Of a stretch of 64,000 nucleotides of DNA, positions 16,366 to 26,721 are shown in pieces (the first letter of the stretch is position 1; the number at the start of each line of letters is the position of its first letter). The notes below the pieces were generated by a model. That model was not told where the DNA came from and ran no database searches. It worked only from the letters and a program-made list of their open reading frames with translations. The DNA lies in the NCBI RefSeq assembly GCF_028583545.1, contig NZ_CP087106.1, forward strand, positions 5,997,001-6,061,000, in the 5' to 3' direction. The DNA is from Methylobacterium sp. NMS14P. Lineage in GTDB: Bacteria; Pseudomonadota; Alphaproteobacteria; Rhizobiales; Beijerinckiaceae. A program made the translations under genes and the position numbers.

Positions 16366-17876
16366 ACGCGATCTCCCCCAACAGTGTCGACCGCGTCGTC
16401 GTGGTCGGCGGCGGCGTCGCGGGCCTCAGCGTGGCGCTGCGCCTCGCGCCCCGCCCGGTGACGCTGGTCACGGCCTCGGCCCTCGGCCTCGGCACTGCCA
16501 CCGGCTGGGCCCAGGGCGGCATCGCCGCCGCGGTCGGCATCGACGACGCGGCGGCGCTCCACGCCGCCGACACGGAGGCCGCCGGTGCCGGGCTGACCCA
16601 GCCCGACGTGGCGCTCCGGGTCGCCGCGGAGGGCCCCGGGCTGATCGACTGGCTGGTGCGGATCGGCGTGCCGTTCGACCGGACGGACGACGCCGCGCTG
16701 GCCCTCGGGCTCGAGGCGGCCCACGGCCGCCGCCGCATCGTCCGGTCCGGCGGCGACGCCACCGGCGCCCGCGTCCTCGAAGGGCTCGTCCGGGCCGTGC
16801 TGGAGGCCCCCTCCGTCGAGATCGTCACGGCGCGGGCCTGCGACCTGCTCCGGGACACGCGCGGGGCGGTGGCCGGCATCGTCGCCGAGCGCGACGGCGC
16901 GCTGTTCCGCATCCCGGCCCGCGCGGTGGTGCTCGCCACCGGCGGCGTCGGCGCCCTCTACGCGGCGACCACCAACCCGCCGGGCGCCGTCGGCCGCGGG
17001 CTGGCGCTCGCCGCCCGGGCCGGCGCGGTGATGCGCGACATGGAGTTCGTGCAGTTCCACCCGACCGCCATCGCGGCCGGCGCCGACCCGATGCCGCTCG
17101 CGACCGAGGCCCTGCGCGGGGAGGGCGCCCGGCTGATCGACGAGACCGGCGCCGCCGTGATGGCCGGCATCGCGGGCGGCGACCTCGCCCCCCGCGACGT
17201 GGTCGCCCGCGGCATCTTCCAGGCGCTGCAGCGGGGCCGCACGGTCTATCTCGACGCCCGCGGCGCGCTCGGCGCCGCGATGCCGACGCGCTTCCCGACC
17301 GTGGCGGGGCTCTGCGCCGCCGCCGGCATCGACCCCGCCGTGCAGCCGATCCCGGTCCGCCCGGCGGCGCACTACCACATGGGCGGCGTGAAGGTGGACG
17401 CGCGCGGCGCCACCTCGGTGCCGGGCCTCTACGCCTGCGGCGAGGTCGCCTCCACGGGCCTCCACGGCGCCAACCGCCTCGCCAGCAACTCCCTGCTGGA
17501 AGGCCTGGCCTACGCGCGCTTCATCGCCGACGGGCTCGACGCGCCGCCGCCCGCCGCGATCGTGCCCGAGGCCGTCTCTGTCCGTGCCGCCGGCGACCTG
17601 CCGGCGATCCGCGCGCTGATGGAGAGCAGGGTCGGCGTCGTGCGCGACGCCGCCGGCCTCGAGGAAGCCGTCGCCGTCCTCGAGCCCGGGGCTGAGACCT
17701 CCGACGCCGCCCTCGTGGCGCTGCTCATCGCCCGCGGCGCGCTCGCCCGCCGGGAGAGCCGCGGCGCCCACTGGCGCAGCGACTTCCCCCATCTCGCCCT
17801 GGCCGCGCACACCGAGGCCACGCTGGCCGACCGGATCGCCGCGACCCCGTCCGCCGAGGAGGCGCTGACGCCATGA
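16362..17876 (+). CDS. nadB: L-aspartate oxidase NadB
   Basis: A 504-residue flavoprotein that oxidises L-aspartate to iminoaspartate, the first step of the pathway and the substrate source for NadA. The FAD motif [14 protein letters not shown] is near residue 10, followed by the succinate dehydrogenase/fumarate reductase-like active-site segments [19 protein letters not shown], and HYHMGGV with GLYACGEVA. The ATG overlaps the nadA stop by 4 bp and its own stop overlaps nadC by 4 bp, so all three are coupled. Confidence 0.95.
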   Translation: MNAISPNSVDRVVVVGGGVAGLSVALRLAPRPVTLVTASALGLGTATGWAQGGIAAAVGIDDAAALHAADTEAAGAGLTQPDVALRVAAEGPGLIDWLVRIGVPFDRTDDAALALGLEAAHGRRRIVRSGGDATGARVLEGLVRAVLEAPSVEIVTARACDLLRDTRGAVAGIVAERDGALFRIPARAVVLATGGVGALYAATTNPPGAVGRGLALAARAGAVMRDMEFVQFHPTAIAAGADPMPLATEALRGEGARLIDETGAAVMAGIAGGDLAPRDVVARGIFQALQRGRTVYLDARGALGAAMPTRFPTVAGLCAAAGIDPAVQPIPVRPAAHYHMGGVKVDARGATSVPGLYACGEVASTGLHGANRLASNSLLEGLAYARFIADGLDAPPPAAIVPEAVSVRAAGDLPAIRALMESRVGVVRDAAGLEEAVAVLEPGAETSDAALVALLIARGALARRESRGAHWRSDFPHLALAAHTEATLADRIAATPSAEEALTP

Positions 17877-18745
17877 CCCAGTCGGTTCTCTCCGATGAGA
17901 TCCTCCCCCTGCCGCGGCTCCTCGTGGAGCCCGTGGTGCGCGCCGCCCTGCTGGAGGATCTCGGCCGGGCCGGCGACATCACCACCGACGCCATCGTCCC
18001 GCCGGGCGAGCGGATGCGCGGCGTGATCGCCTCCCGGCAGGACGGTGTCATCTCGGGCACCGACGCCGCCGCCATCGCGTTCGCGCTGGTGGACCCGGCC
18101 GTGGCCGTCACGGTCGAGCGCGGCGACGGTGCACGCGTGGCGCCGGGCGACGTGGTGCTGCGCCTCGAGGGGCCGGCGCGAGCGATCCTCACGGCCGAGC
18201 GCGTGGCGCTGAACCTGCTCTGCCGGATGTCGGGCGTGGCCACCGCCACCCACGGCCTCGTCGAGGCCGCGCGCCCGCACGGGAAGGCGTCGATCGTCTG
18301 CACCCGCAAGACCACGCCGGGCCTGCGCGCCCTGGAGAAGCACGCGGTGCGCGCAGGCGGCGGCTCGAACCACCGTTTCGGCCTCGATGACGCGGTGCTG
18401 ATCAAGGACAACCACGTGGCGGTGGCCGGCGGCATCGTCCCGGCGATCGAGCGCGCCCGGTCCCGGGCCGGCCACTTGGTCAAGATCGAGTGCGAGGTCG
18501 ACAGCCTGGAGCAGCTGGAGGAGGCCCTGTCGGTCGGGGTCGACGCGGTGCTCCTCGACAATATGGGGCCCGACCTGCTCCGCCGCGCCGTGGCGATGAT
18601 CGACGGCCGCGCCCTCTCCGAGGCGTCGGGCCGGATCACCCGCGAGACGGTGGGCGCTGTCGCGGCCTCGGGGGTCGACCTGATCTCCTGCGGCTGGATC
18701 ACCCACTCGGCGGCGATCATCGACCTGGGGCTCGACGCCGCCTGA
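17873..18745 (+). CDS. nadC: Nicotinate-nucleotide diphosphorylase (carboxylating) NadC
   Basis: A 290-residue quinolinate phosphoribosyltransferase that makes nicotinate mononucleotide from quinolinate and PRPP. Conserved segments LNLLCRMSGVAT, CTRKTTPGLRALEKHAVRAGGGSNHRFGLDDAVLIKDNH and ECEVDSLEQLEEAL are all present; the length is typical. It is the last gene of nadABC and overlaps nadB by 4 bp. Confidence 0.95.
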   Translation: MTQSVLSDEILPLPRLLVEPVVRAALLEDLGRAGDITTDAIVPPGERMRGVIASRQDGVISGTDAAAIAFALVDPAVAVTVERGDGARVAPGDVVLRLEGPARAILTAERVALNLLCRMSGVATATHGLVEAARPHGKASIVCTRKTTPGLRALEKHAVRAGGGSNHRFGLDDAVLIKDNHVAVAGGIVPAIERARSRAGHLVKIECEVDSLEQLEEALSVGVDAVLLDNMGPDLLRRAVAMIDGRALSEASGRITRETVGAVAASGVDLISCGWITHSAAIIDLGLDAA

Positions 18746-18751
18746 CCGGCG

Positions 18752-18781
18752 GGCCCCGCTCGCCATCGGCGCGGCGGGGCC
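18752..18781 (+). terminator. GC hairpin after nadC
   Basis: GGCCCCGC (18752-18759) pairs with GCGGGGCC (18774-18781) over a 14-nt loop, 7 bp after the nadC stop. There is no T-run, so it may only aid Rho-dependent ending or mRNA stability. Confidence 0.35.
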
Positions 18782-18919
18782 GCCGCGGTCGCTCGACTGT
18801 CATCACGTTCGGGTGACAAGTCTTCGCCGCGGTCGCTCGGGACATCTGCCGAGTCTATCGCCGCGCGACCGACTCGCTAAGATTTCGCCCAACCGCGACG
18901 CCATCGACCGGACCCGACC

Positions 18920-20908
18920 GTGAGCCAAGCCCTGCCTTCCGCGGCTGCCCCGGCGGTCGATCTCCCGGCGGCGCCGGTGGCGCGCAAGCCCGGCGCGGTC
19001 CGGCACGGGCCCGGCGCCGCGCTGATGCTGGGCGCGCTGGGCGTCGTGTACGGCGACATCGGCACGAGCCCGCTCTACGCGTTCAAGGAGGCGGTGAAGG
19101 CGGCGACCAGCGGCGGCGCCTCGGTGCCGGCGGCGGCCACCGGCGCGGTCTCGCTGATCCTGTGGTCGCTGATCCTGATCGTGTCGCTGAAATACGCGGT
19201 GCTGATCCTGCGCGCCGACAATCGCGGCGAGGGCGGCATCGTCGCCATGCTGGCGCTGCTCGGCGCGCGGCACGCGCGGCCGGGGACGTGGAAGGCGCTG
19301 CTGCTGGTGGTCGGGCTGGTCGGCGCGGCCCTGCTGTACGGCGACGGCGCGATCACGCCGGCGATCTCGGTGCTCTCGGCGATCGAGGGGTTGAAGATCG
19401 ACGCGCCGGCGCTCGGGCCGTACGTCGTGCCGATCACGCTGGTGATCCTGGTCGGGCTGTTCCTGGTCCAGCACAAGGGCGTCGCCGCCATCGGGCGGGT
19501 GTTCGGACCGGTCATGCTCGTCTGGTTCGTCGTCCTGGTCCTGCTCGCGATCCCGAGCATCCTGCACGCGCCGGAGATCCTGGCGGCGGCCAACCCGTTC
19601 CGGGCGGTGGACTTCCTGATCCATGCGGGCTGGCACGTCAGCTTCCTGATGCTCGGCGCGGCCTTCCTGGCGGTGACCGGCGGCGAGGCGATGTACGCCG
19701 ATCTCGGCCATTTCGGCGCCCCGGCGATCCGCATCGCGTGGTTCGGCCTCGTCCTGCCGGCGCTGCTGATCCACTATTGCGGCCAGGGCGCGCTGATCAT
19801 CGCCGACCCGAGCGCGATCGAGAACCCGTTCTACCGGCTCGCGCCGGACTGGGCGCATTACCCGCTGGTGGCGCTCGCCACGATGGCGACCGTCATCGCC
19901 TCGCAGGCGGTGATCTCGGGCGTCTACTCGCTCACCCAGCAGTCGATCCAGCTCGGCTTCATGCCGATGATGCGGGTGGTGCACACCGATGAGGACGAGC
20001 GCGGCCAGATCTACGTGCCGGCGGTGAACTGGCTGCTCGCCGTCGCGACCCTCACGGCCGTCATCGTGTTCGGCTCCTCCGACGCCCTGGCCGGCGCCTA
20101 CGGCATCGCGGTCTCGGCCCTCATGGGCATCACCACGCTGCTCGCCGCGCTGATCGCGCTCCGCTGGGGCTACAACCCGATCCTGGTCTTCGCGGTCAAC
20201 GGCTTCTTCCTCGGCATCGACCTCGTGTTCTTCTCCGCCAACAGCGTGAAGCTGTTCGAGGGCGGCTGGTTTCCGCTGCTGCTCGCCGGCGTGGTCGCCT
20301 TCCTGATGCTGACCTGGATGAAGGGCAACCACGTCCTCGAATCCGTCCGCCAGACCATGCGCATGTCCGAGGCTTCCTTCCTCTCCAGCCTCAGCTCGCA
20401 GCCGCCGGTGACGCTGCCCGGCACCGCGGCCTTCCTGACCGCCGCCACCGAGGGCATCCCGATGGCGCTCGGCCGCCTGCTCGAGCGCAGCCGCTGCCTG
20501 CACGAGCGGATCCTGCTGATCACCGTCGTCTACGAGGAGGAGCCGGTGATCCCGGCGAGCGAGCGGGCGCAGGTCACGCTGGTGGCGCAGGGGATCCGCA
20601 AGGCGATCTCGAAGTACACGCCCGGCATGGAGCGCGTCGTGCTGCGCTACGGCTTCATGCAGACCGCCTCGATCCCCGAGGGCCTGCAATGCGCGGTGGC
20701 GAGCGGGCTGCTGCCGCCGGAATATCTGGAGGACATGACGTATTTCGTGGGCCACGAGGTGGTGATCTCGTCGCCGACCCATCCCGGCATGGCGCCGTGG
20801 CGGGAGGGCCTGTTCGCCTTCATGAAGCGGAACGCCGAGCGCACCGGCGCCCATTTCGGCCTGCCGACGCGGCAGATCGTGGAGGTGGGCACCGAGATCG
20901 AGATCTGA
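18920..20908 (+). CDS. kup: Potassium transport protein Kup
   Basis: A 662-residue K+:H+ symporter of the KUP/HAK/KT family. After a short Ala/Pro-rich N-terminus the signature GALGVVYGDIGTSPLYAFKEA is at about residues 36-58, and about twelve membrane helices follow (for example YGDGAITPAISVLSAIEG and AVNWLLAVATLTAV), then a cytosolic C-terminal domain of about 170 residues. Start is a GTG with only a weak SD; no better start lies upstream. Single-gene unit. Confidence 0.93.
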   Translation: MSQALPSAAAPAVDLPAAPVARKPGAVRHGPGAALMLGALGVVYGDIGTSPLYAFKEAVKAATSGGASVPAAATGAVSLILWSLILIVSLKYAVLILRADNRGEGGIVAMLALLGARHARPGTWKALLLVVGLVGAALLYGDGAITPAISVLSAIEGLKIDAPALGPYVVPITLVILVGLFLVQHKGVAAIGRVFGPVMLVWFVVLVLLAIPSILHAPEILAAANPFRAVDFLIHAGWHVSFLMLGAAFLAVTGGEAMYADLGHFGAPAIRIAWFGLVLPALLIHYCGQGALIIADPSAIENPFYRLAPDWAHYPLVALATMATVIASQAVISGVYSLTQQSIQLGFMPMMRVVHTDEDERGQIYVPAVNWLLAVATLTAVIVFGSSDALAGAYGIAVSALMGITTLLAALIALRWGYNPILVFAVNGFFLGIDLVFFSANSVKLFEGGWFPLLLAGVVAFLMLTWMKGNHVLESVRQTMRMSEASFLSSLSSQPPVTLPGTAAFLTAATEGIPMALGRLLERSRCLHERILLITVVYEEEPVIPASERAQVTLVAQGIRKAISKYTPGMERVVLRYGFMQTASIPEGLQCAVASGLLPPEYLEDMTYFVGHEVVISSPTHPGMAPWREGLFAFMKRNAERTGAHFGLPTRQIVEVGTEIEI

Positions 20909-21040
20909 CCGACCGCGGCGCGCGGGGGCACTGCCCGAAGCGCGCGTCGCAGGCCGGGGCCGGCCGTCTTTCGCATTGAAAACGGCCCCGTTCGCCAGCA
21001 TATCGCCACCGCAATTTCCCCCACAGCGGAGGCATCACCC

Positions 21041-22873
21041 GTGAGCGAGACGATCGAGCGGCACGAATTCGGGGCGGAGGTGGGACGCCTCCTCGACCTC
21101 GTCGTGCACGCGCTCTACTCCGACCGCGAGATCTTCCTGCGCGAGCTCGTCGCCAACGCGGCCGACGCCATGGATCGGCGGCGGTTCGAGGCGCTGACCT
21201 CGGCGGCGAGCGCCCTGCCGCCGGACGCCAAGGTTCGGATCGCGCCCGACAAGGAGGCGCGGACCCTAACGGTGTCGGATGCCGGCATCGGCATGACCAA
21301 GGAGGATCTCGCCACCAACCTCGGCACCATCGCGCGCTCCGGCACGCGGGCCTTCTCGCAGACGCTCGAATCCGCCAAGGCCGAGGACCGGCCGAGCCTG
21401 ATCGGCCAGTTCGGTGTCGGCTTCTACTCGGCCTTCATGGTGGCCGACCGCGTCACCGTCACGTCGCGCCGCGCCGGCAGCGACGAGGCCTGGACCTGGG
21501 CCTCGGAGGGGCAGGGCAGCTACACGCTGGAGCCGGCGACGCGCGCCGAGCCCGGCACCGACATCGTCCTGCACCTCAAGGAGGACGCCGACGAGTACCT
21601 CGAGCCCTACCGCCTCGACCATCTCGTGCGGAAATGGGCCGACTTCATCACCGTGCCGATCGCCGTCGTGCGCGACGGCAAGGACGAGGCGGCCAACCAG
21701 GGCACCGCGCTCTGGCGCAAGGCGAAGTCCGAGGTCACCGAGGAGCAGTACGAGGAATTCTACCACTCCATCGGCATGAACTTCGACAAGCCGTGGGCGA
21801 CGCTCCACTGGCGCGCCGAGGGCCAGCTCGAATTCGCCGCCCTGCTCTTCATCCCCGGCTCGAAGCCGTTCCAGGCCCTCGAGAACGAGCGGCAGAGCAA
21901 GGTCCGGCTGCATGTCCGGCGGATGTTCATCACCGACGAGGCCGAGCTGCTGCCGCCGTGGCTGCGCTTCGTCCAGGGCGTGGTCGACACCGAGGACCTG
22001 CCGCTGAACGTCTCCCGCGAGATGCTGCAGTCGACCCCGGCGCTCGCCCGGATCCGCCGCGCGGTCACCGGGCGCGTCGTCTCCGAACTCACCACCCGCG
22101 CCAAGGACGCGGAGGGCTACCAGTCCTTCTGGGAGAATTTCGGCCCCGTCCTCAAGGAGGGCATCTACGAGGATTTCGAGCGCCGGGGCGAGATCGCGCC
22201 GCTCCTGCGCTTCCGCTCCTCGGCCGTGGAGGGCTGGACCTCGCTGCCCGACTACGTGTCGCGCATGAAGGACGGCCAGGAGGCGATCTACTACCTCGTC
22301 GCCGACGATGCCGAGGCGCTCAAGTCGTCGCCGCAGCTGGAGGGCTTCCGGGCCCGCGGCCTCGAGGTGCTGCTCCTCTCCGACCACGTCGACGCCTTCT
22401 GGCCCGATCAGCTCGGCACCTTCGACGAGAAGCCGCTCCGCTCGATCACCAAGGGCGGCCTCGACCTGTCGAAGTTCGCGCCGGAGGGCGATCAGCCGGA
22501 GGCGCCGGAGGGCATCGACGCCTTCGTCGCCGCCGTGAAGACGGCCCTCGGCGCCGAGGTCTCGGACGTGCGCACCACCGACCGGCTCGTCGATTCGGCC
22601 GTGGTGCTCTCGGCCGGCACCGGCGGGCCCGACCTGCAGATGCAGCGGCTCATGCGCCGGGCAGGACGGGCCGGTGCCGGGCAGCCGGTTCTGGAGATCA
22701 ACCCGCGCCACCCGCTGATTCGGGCGCTGGCCGCGGCACCCGAATCGGAGGTGCCGCAGGCTGCCGGGACGCTCCTCGACCTCGCCCGCATCCAGGACGG
22801 CGACAGCCCCCGCGACCCGGCGGCCTTCGCCCGCACGGTGGCGGCGGCCCTGGCGGCCGCGCGGGGCGCGTAG
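21041..22873 (+). CDS. htpG: Chaperone protein HtpG (Hsp90)
   Basis: A 610-residue bacterial Hsp90. The N-terminal GHKL ATPase domain shows [28 protein letters not shown] and [15 protein letters not shown]; the middle domain has [11 protein letters not shown] and the client region; the C-terminal dimerisation domain ends near residue 600. It starts at GTG with GCGGAGG 9 nt upstream. It stands alone; no heat-shock promoter could be recognised with confidence. Confidence 0.95.
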   Translation: MSETIERHEFGAEVGRLLDLVVHALYSDREIFLRELVANAADAMDRRRFEALTSAASALPPDAKVRIAPDKEARTLTVSDAGIGMTKEDLATNLGTIARSGTRAFSQTLESAKAEDRPSLIGQFGVGFYSAFMVADRVTVTSRRAGSDEAWTWASEGQGSYTLEPATRAEPGTDIVLHLKEDADEYLEPYRLDHLVRKWADFITVPIAVVRDGKDEAANQGTALWRKAKSEVTEEQYEEFYHSIGMNFDKPWATLHWRAEGQLEFAALLFIPGSKPFQALENERQSKVRLHVRRMFITDEAELLPPWLRFVQGVVDTEDLPLNVSREMLQSTPALARIRRAVTGRVVSELTTRAKDAEGYQSFWENFGPVLKEGIYEDFERRGEIAPLLRFRSSAVEGWTSLPDYVSRMKDGQEAIYYLVADDAEALKSSPQLEGFRARGLEVLLLSDHVDAFWPDQLGTFDEKPLRSITKGGLDLSKFAPEGDQPEAPEGIDAFVAAVKTALGAEVSDVRTTDRLVDSAVVLSAGTGGPDLQMQRLMRRAGRAGAGQPVLEINPRHPLIRALAAAPESEVPQAAGTLLDLARIQDGDSPRDPAAFARTVAAALAAARGA

Positions 22874-22879
22874 GACTAC

Positions 22880-22929
22880 GGAGACCCGCGCCGCGCGCTG
22901 CCGGGAATCGGCGCGCGGCGTGTGTCTCC
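22880..22929 (+). terminator. Stem-loop after htpG
   Basis: GGAGAC and CGCCGCGCGC on the left pair with GCGCGCGGCG and GTCTCC on the right, with a 12-nt apical loop and a small bulge between the stem segments. It begins 7 bp after the htpG stop. No T-run follows. Confidence 0.5.
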
Positions 22930-23102
22930 ACACACATCCGTTCGGGATGATTGCGGGTTCGGTTGATCATTCGGAAATGGTCAAGCCATAACTTCGCCAC
23001 CGGTCGGGATCATTGCCCGGCCGATGGCGCGGGCGCGGTGGGGGCCGCAGGCGTCAGAGCCGAACCCTCTCGCGCGCCTCGGGCGCGCCTCACGGACGCT
23101 GC

Positions 23103-23822
23103 ATGAACCCGGTCGAGGCTGAAGCCGGCAACGGACAGGCGGTCGCGGCGGCGCGGACCCGGGCCCACGCTCGGGCGTATCGCCACAGCGGACGCGTGCG
23201 CACCATGCGCCGGCTGATCCCGGTGGTCGCCGGCGGCGCGGTGGCGCTGCTGCTGGGCTACCTGTTCAACCCCTTCGCGGCGCAGCTGCCCGGCGTCTCG
23301 GTCGGGCCGGTGACGCTCGCCGGCACGAAGGTCCGCATGGAGAATCCGCGGCTCTCGGGCTTCCGTCAGGGCACGCGCGGCTACGAGGTGACGGCCGACG
23401 CCGCGCTTCAGGACGTGCGCAAGCCGAGCCAGATCGAGCTGCAGCAGATGCGCGGCCACATCGCCACCGACGATCAGGGCGGCATCGCCCGCCTGTCGGC
23501 GACGTCGGGCCTGTTCGACACCGCCCGCGAGGCGCTCGACCTGAAGGACGACATCCGCATCTGGACCGACAAGGGGGAGGAGGCGCGCCTGCGCTCCGCC
23601 GCCGTCGCGTTCAAGACCGGCTCCATCAGCTCGCAGGAACCCGTGACGGTCTCGAGCCCGCGGGCCAACGTGACGGCCGACACCCTCGACGTCGTCGAGA
23701 ACGGCAAGCGGATCTCCTTCGTGGGCAACGTCCACGTGGTCATCGCGAATGCGGATCCGGGGGAGAAGCCGCAGGCCCGCATCCTGACCTCGGACGCCGA
23801 AGCCGCGGACGGTGCCCGATGA
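23103..23822 (+). CDS. lptC: LPS export protein LptC
   Basis: A 239-residue inner-membrane-anchored periplasmic protein of the LptC family. A cytosolic N-terminus of about 38 residues is followed by one membrane helix (LIPVVAGGAVALLLGYLF) and a periplasmic beta-jellyroll. It takes LPS from LptBFG and passes it to LptA. ATG 23103 begins MNPVEAE; an upstream in-frame ATG at 23013 would add 30 basic residues without a good SD. The stop overlaps the lptA ATG by 4 bp. Confidence 0.85.
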   Translation: MNPVEAEAGNGQAVAAARTRAHARAYRHSGRVRTMRRLIPVVAGGAVALLLGYLFNPFAAQLPGVSVGPVTLAGTKVRMENPRLSGFRQGTRGYEVTADAALQDVRKPSQIELQQMRGHIATDDQGGIARLSATSGLFDTAREALDLKDDIRIWTDKGEEARLRSAAVAFKTGSISSQEPVTVSSPRANVTADTLDVVENGKRISFVGNVHVVIANADPGEKPQARILTSDAEAADGAR

Positions 23823-24490
23823 GCGCCGCCCGCATCCTCTGGGCCGCCCTGGCGGCCGGGCTGGTCCTCGCCGGCCCGGCACTGGCCGAGAAGCCGGCGC
23901 GCAAGGACTCGCCGTTCGGCAATATCGGCGGCGGCGGCAAGGACCCGATCAAGATCGACGCGGACCGGCTCGACGTGTTCGACCGGGAGAACAAGGCGAT
24001 CTTCGCCGGCAACGTCGTGGCCGTGCAGGGCGACAGCACCATCCGCTGCTCGACCATGACGGTGACCTACAAGCGCGGCAAGGACGCGCCCGGCAAGGGC
24101 GCCAAGGGCGACGCCAAGGGTGAGGCGAAGGACGAGGGCGCCGACGCGGCGCCGCGCAACCCGGCCGAGAACGGCATCCAGAAGGTCGACTGCGCCGGCC
24201 CGGTGACGGTGGTGCAGAAGGACCAGGTCGCCACGGGCGACCACGCGGTGTTCGACCAGGACGCCAAGCGGATCGTGCTGACCGGCAACGTCGTCCTGAG
24301 CCAGTGCCAGAACGTCACCCGCGGGCAGCGGCTCGTCTACGACATGAATACCGGCCGGGCCAACATGGACCCGGTGGCGGGCGGCCGGGTCTCGGCCCTG
24401 TTCGTTCCGGGCGAGAAGTCGGACGCCAAGGACGGCAAGGCGAAGGGCTGCACGCAGCCGTCGCCCAAGCCGAAGGCGCAGGTCGATTGA
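23819..24490 (+). CDS. lptA: LPS transport periplasmic protein LptA
   Basis: A 223-residue periplasmic OstA-type protein with a signal peptide (cut after about residue 23, ALA-EKP). LptA builds the bridge that carries LPS across the periplasm. The OstA beta-jellyroll appears in two parts, DPIKIDADRLDVFDRENKAIFAGNVV and TGDHAVFDQDAKRIVLTGNVVLSQ, split by a low-complexity insert of about 28 residues rich in Gly, Lys, Ala and Asp (about residues 87-114). It overlaps lptC by 4 bp and is coupled to lptB. Confidence 0.88.
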   Translation: MSAARILWAALAAGLVLAGPALAEKPARKDSPFGNIGGGGKDPIKIDADRLDVFDRENKAIFAGNVVAVQGDSTIRCSTMTVTYKRGKDAPGKGAKGDAKGEAKDEGADAAPRNPAENGIQKVDCAGPVTVVQKDQVATGDHAVFDQDAKRIVLTGNVVLSQCQNVTRGQRLVYDMNTGRANMDPVAGGRVSALFVPGEKSDAKDGKAKGCTQPSPKPKAQVD

Positions 24491-25350
24491 GCGGCGCCGT
24501 GGCATTTCAGGCTGGCCCGCAGGACGCGCCGGGCCATACGGGCTGGCTCGGCCGGCTTTTCGGCCGGCGCGCGCGGCCGCCTGAGGCTGCCGGGTCCGAC
24601 GGCTGGTCCGCGGCCGAGGAGGGCGGCCTCGGCATCCTCAGCGTGCGCGGCCTGCGCAAGAGCTACGGCGCCCGCACGGTCGTCCACGAGGCGGGGCTGA
24701 CGGTCCGCACCGGCGAGGCCGTGGGGCTGCTCGGGCCGAACGGCGCCGGCAAGACCACGATCTTCTACATGATCACCGGCCTGGTGGCGGCCGATCGCGG
24801 CCACATCACCCTGGACGGCCTGCCGATCACGCACCTGCCCATGTACCAGCGGGCTAGACTCGGGATCGGCTACCTGCCGCAGGAAGCCTCGATCTTCCGC
24901 GGACTCACCGTGGAGGACAACATCCGCGCGGTGCTGGAAGTGGTCGAGCCCGACCGCAAGGCGCGCGCGCGCAAGCTCGATTCGCTGCTCGAGGAGTTCG
25001 ACATCGCGCGCCTGCGCAAGTCGCCCTCGATCGCCCTCTCGGGCGGCGAGCGGCGGCGCTGCGAGATCGCCCGGGCGCTCGCCTCCTCGCCGACCTTCAT
25101 GCTGCTGGACGAGCCCTTCGCGGGCATCGACCCGATCGCGGTGGGCGACATCCAGGACCTCGTGAAGCACCTGAAGCAGCGCGGCATCGGCGTGCTGATA
25201 ACCGACCACAACGTCCGTGAGACGCTGGGCCTGATCGACCGCGCCTACATCGCCCATTCCGGCCGCATCCTCACCGAGGGCACGCCCGAGGAGATCGTGG
25301 CGAACCCGGACGCGCGCCGGCTCTATCTGGGCGAGGATTTCCGGCTCTAG
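24487..25350 (+). CDS. lptB: LPS export ABC transporter ATP-binding protein LptB
   Basis: A 287-residue ATPase of the Lpt system. Walker A GPNGAGKTT, the Q-loop segment, signature LSGGERRRCEIARAL and Walker B FMLLDEPF are all intact; the fit to LptB/YhbG is close (DHNVRETL). It has an extra N-terminal region of about 50 residues before the ABC domain. The frame can start at TTG 24487, which overlaps the lptA stop (TTGA), or at GTG 24499. In many Alphaproteobacteria rpoN follows lptB; here a convergent DHH gene does. Confidence 0.93.
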   Translation: MSGAVAFQAGPQDAPGHTGWLGRLFGRRARPPEAAGSDGWSAAEEGGLGILSVRGLRKSYGARTVVHEAGLTVRTGEAVGLLGPNGAGKTTIFYMITGLVAADRGHITLDGLPITHLPMYQRARLGIGYLPQEASIFRGLTVEDNIRAVLEVVEPDRKARARKLDSLLEEFDIARLRKSPSIALSGGERRRCEIARALASSPTFMLLDEPFAGIDPIAVGDIQDLVKHLKQRGIGVLITDHNVRETLGLIDRAYIAHSGRILTEGTPEEIVANPDARRLYLGEDFRL

Positions 25351-25390
25351 AGACACCCTGCCGCCGCGTTCGTCGGGACAGGGCGTCGAC

Positions 25391-26542
25391 TCACCCTTTC
25401 CAGTTCTTCAGCGCCGCGAACGGGCTGTCCGAGCCGGCCGGCTTCTCCGGGTTCAGCACCGGCTCCACCTGGGCGATCGCGTCCGTCATCGAGAAGGCCG
25501 AGCCGCTCTGGAGACGGCCGCCCGCCGCGTCGCGGTGGCCGCCGCCCCGGAACAGGCGGGCTCCGTCGAGCGCCGTGCCGTCGTTCGACCGGAACGACAG
25601 CGTGCCCATCCGCTGGACGTTGACCACGCGCTTGGCGCGGCCCGCATCCATGATCAGGTCGGAGACCCGCTGGAAGGTGCCCGAATCGAGGGCGAAGGAC
25701 AGGAGCGTGCCGTCCTTCAGCGGGCGGAACAGGGAATCCGAGCGGGCGAGCGCCCGGGCGAGCCGCATGCGCGTCGTCAGCGCCGGATCGTCGTCCGGCG
25801 CGTCGTGCAGCAGGGTGTCGACCGCGCCGGTGCGGATCGCCGAGGCGCGGCGCTCCAGCTCGGCCGGGCTCGCCCCGTCCCGGAGGGCGGCGGCGGCCGC
25901 GAGCAGGATCTCGGACACGAACCGGTCGTGCCAGGGATGCCCGACCGGCACGTAGCTCGACACGACCTCCCAGAACAGCTCGTCCAGGGCGAGGCCGCCC
26001 CGGAAGGCGGGGCTCTCCTTGCGCCAGAGGTCGAGGGCATCGACCGCGGCGAGCAGGCTCGACAGGTCGGTCGCGGGCTCGTGCGCGGCGAACAGGGCGC
26101 GGTGCTCGAAGGTCATCCGCGTGGCGCAGATGTCGTCCTCGATCAGCACGGCGATCTCGGGGTCGCCCAGGTCGATCCGGTGGAGCGCCGGCCGCGCGGC
26201 GTCGGGCGCCGCGTCGAGGCCCAGGCGCCGCAGCTGGTCGAGGGAGGAGGCGTGGTGGTCGAGGACCACGAGGCGGTGCTTCTGGCCGTCCTCGCGGCGC
26301 CGGTTCATCGCGGCGAACTTCTTCAGGCCCGCGATGGTCTGCTCCTCCAGGCCGAGGTCGGTCATCAGCAGGACCTCGCGCTCCGCCGCGCGGCCGAGAC
26401 GCTTGATCTCGTCCTCGAAGACCGGGCCGACATCGCTGTAGCGGGGCACGTGGACGACGCGCTCGACCGTGGCGCAGGCGGCGGCGACCGTGGAGGCGCC
26501 GTAGCCGTCGAGGTCGTGGTGGGTGATCTGGATCAGGCGCAA
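25391..26542 (-). CDS. DHH family phosphoesterase
   Basis: A 383-residue protein of the DHH superfamily, which hydrolyses phosphodiester bonds in short RNAs or cyclic (di)nucleotides with Mn2+. N-terminal metal ligands lie in THHDLDGYGA (Asp10, Asp12), the second in LMTDLG (Asp62) and the DHH motif in LDHHAS (Asp95-His96-His97). The C-terminal DHHA1 motif GGGHRDAAGG is intact near residue 335. It resembles NrnB-like oligoribonucleases more than RecJ. Convergent with lptB, alone in its unit. Confidence 0.88.
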   Translation of the reverse strand: MRLIQITHHDLDGYGASTVAAACATVERVVHVPRYSDVGPVFEDEIKRLGRAAEREVLLMTDLGLEEQTIAGLKKFAAMNRRREDGQKHRLVVLDHHASSLDQLRRLGLDAAPDAARPALHRIDLGDPEIAVLIEDDICATRMTFEHRALFAAHEPATDLSSLLAAVDALDLWRKESPAFRGGLALDELFWEVVSSYVPVGHPWHDRFVSEILLAAAAALRDGASPAELERRASAIRTGAVDTLLHDAPDDDPALTTRMRLARALARSDSLFRPLKDGTLLSFALDSGTFQRVSDLIMDAGRAKRVVNVQRMGTLSFRSNDGTALDGARLFRGGGHRDAAGGRLQSGSAFSMTDAIAQVEPVLNPEKPAGSDSPFAALKNWKG

Positions 26543-26721
26543 CGGGCGGACTCGAAGGGTGACGGAGCGGCCCGTCTACGACGCCCGGCGCCGCGAGGCG
26601 AGGGGCGGCGGCCCTTCCGTCCGTCGGCGTTCGGTGCAGAATGGTCCGAGGCCGCCACGAGTCGCGAAGGACCGGCCGGCCGCGGAGACCCTGAAGGGGC
26701 CCGTCATTCGGGGAGGACACG

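Noticed and set aside
18803..21001. 732-codon open frame opposite kup
   Set aside because: Composed of Arg/His/Asp repeats typical of antisense of membrane helices; Kup is clear on the plus strand.
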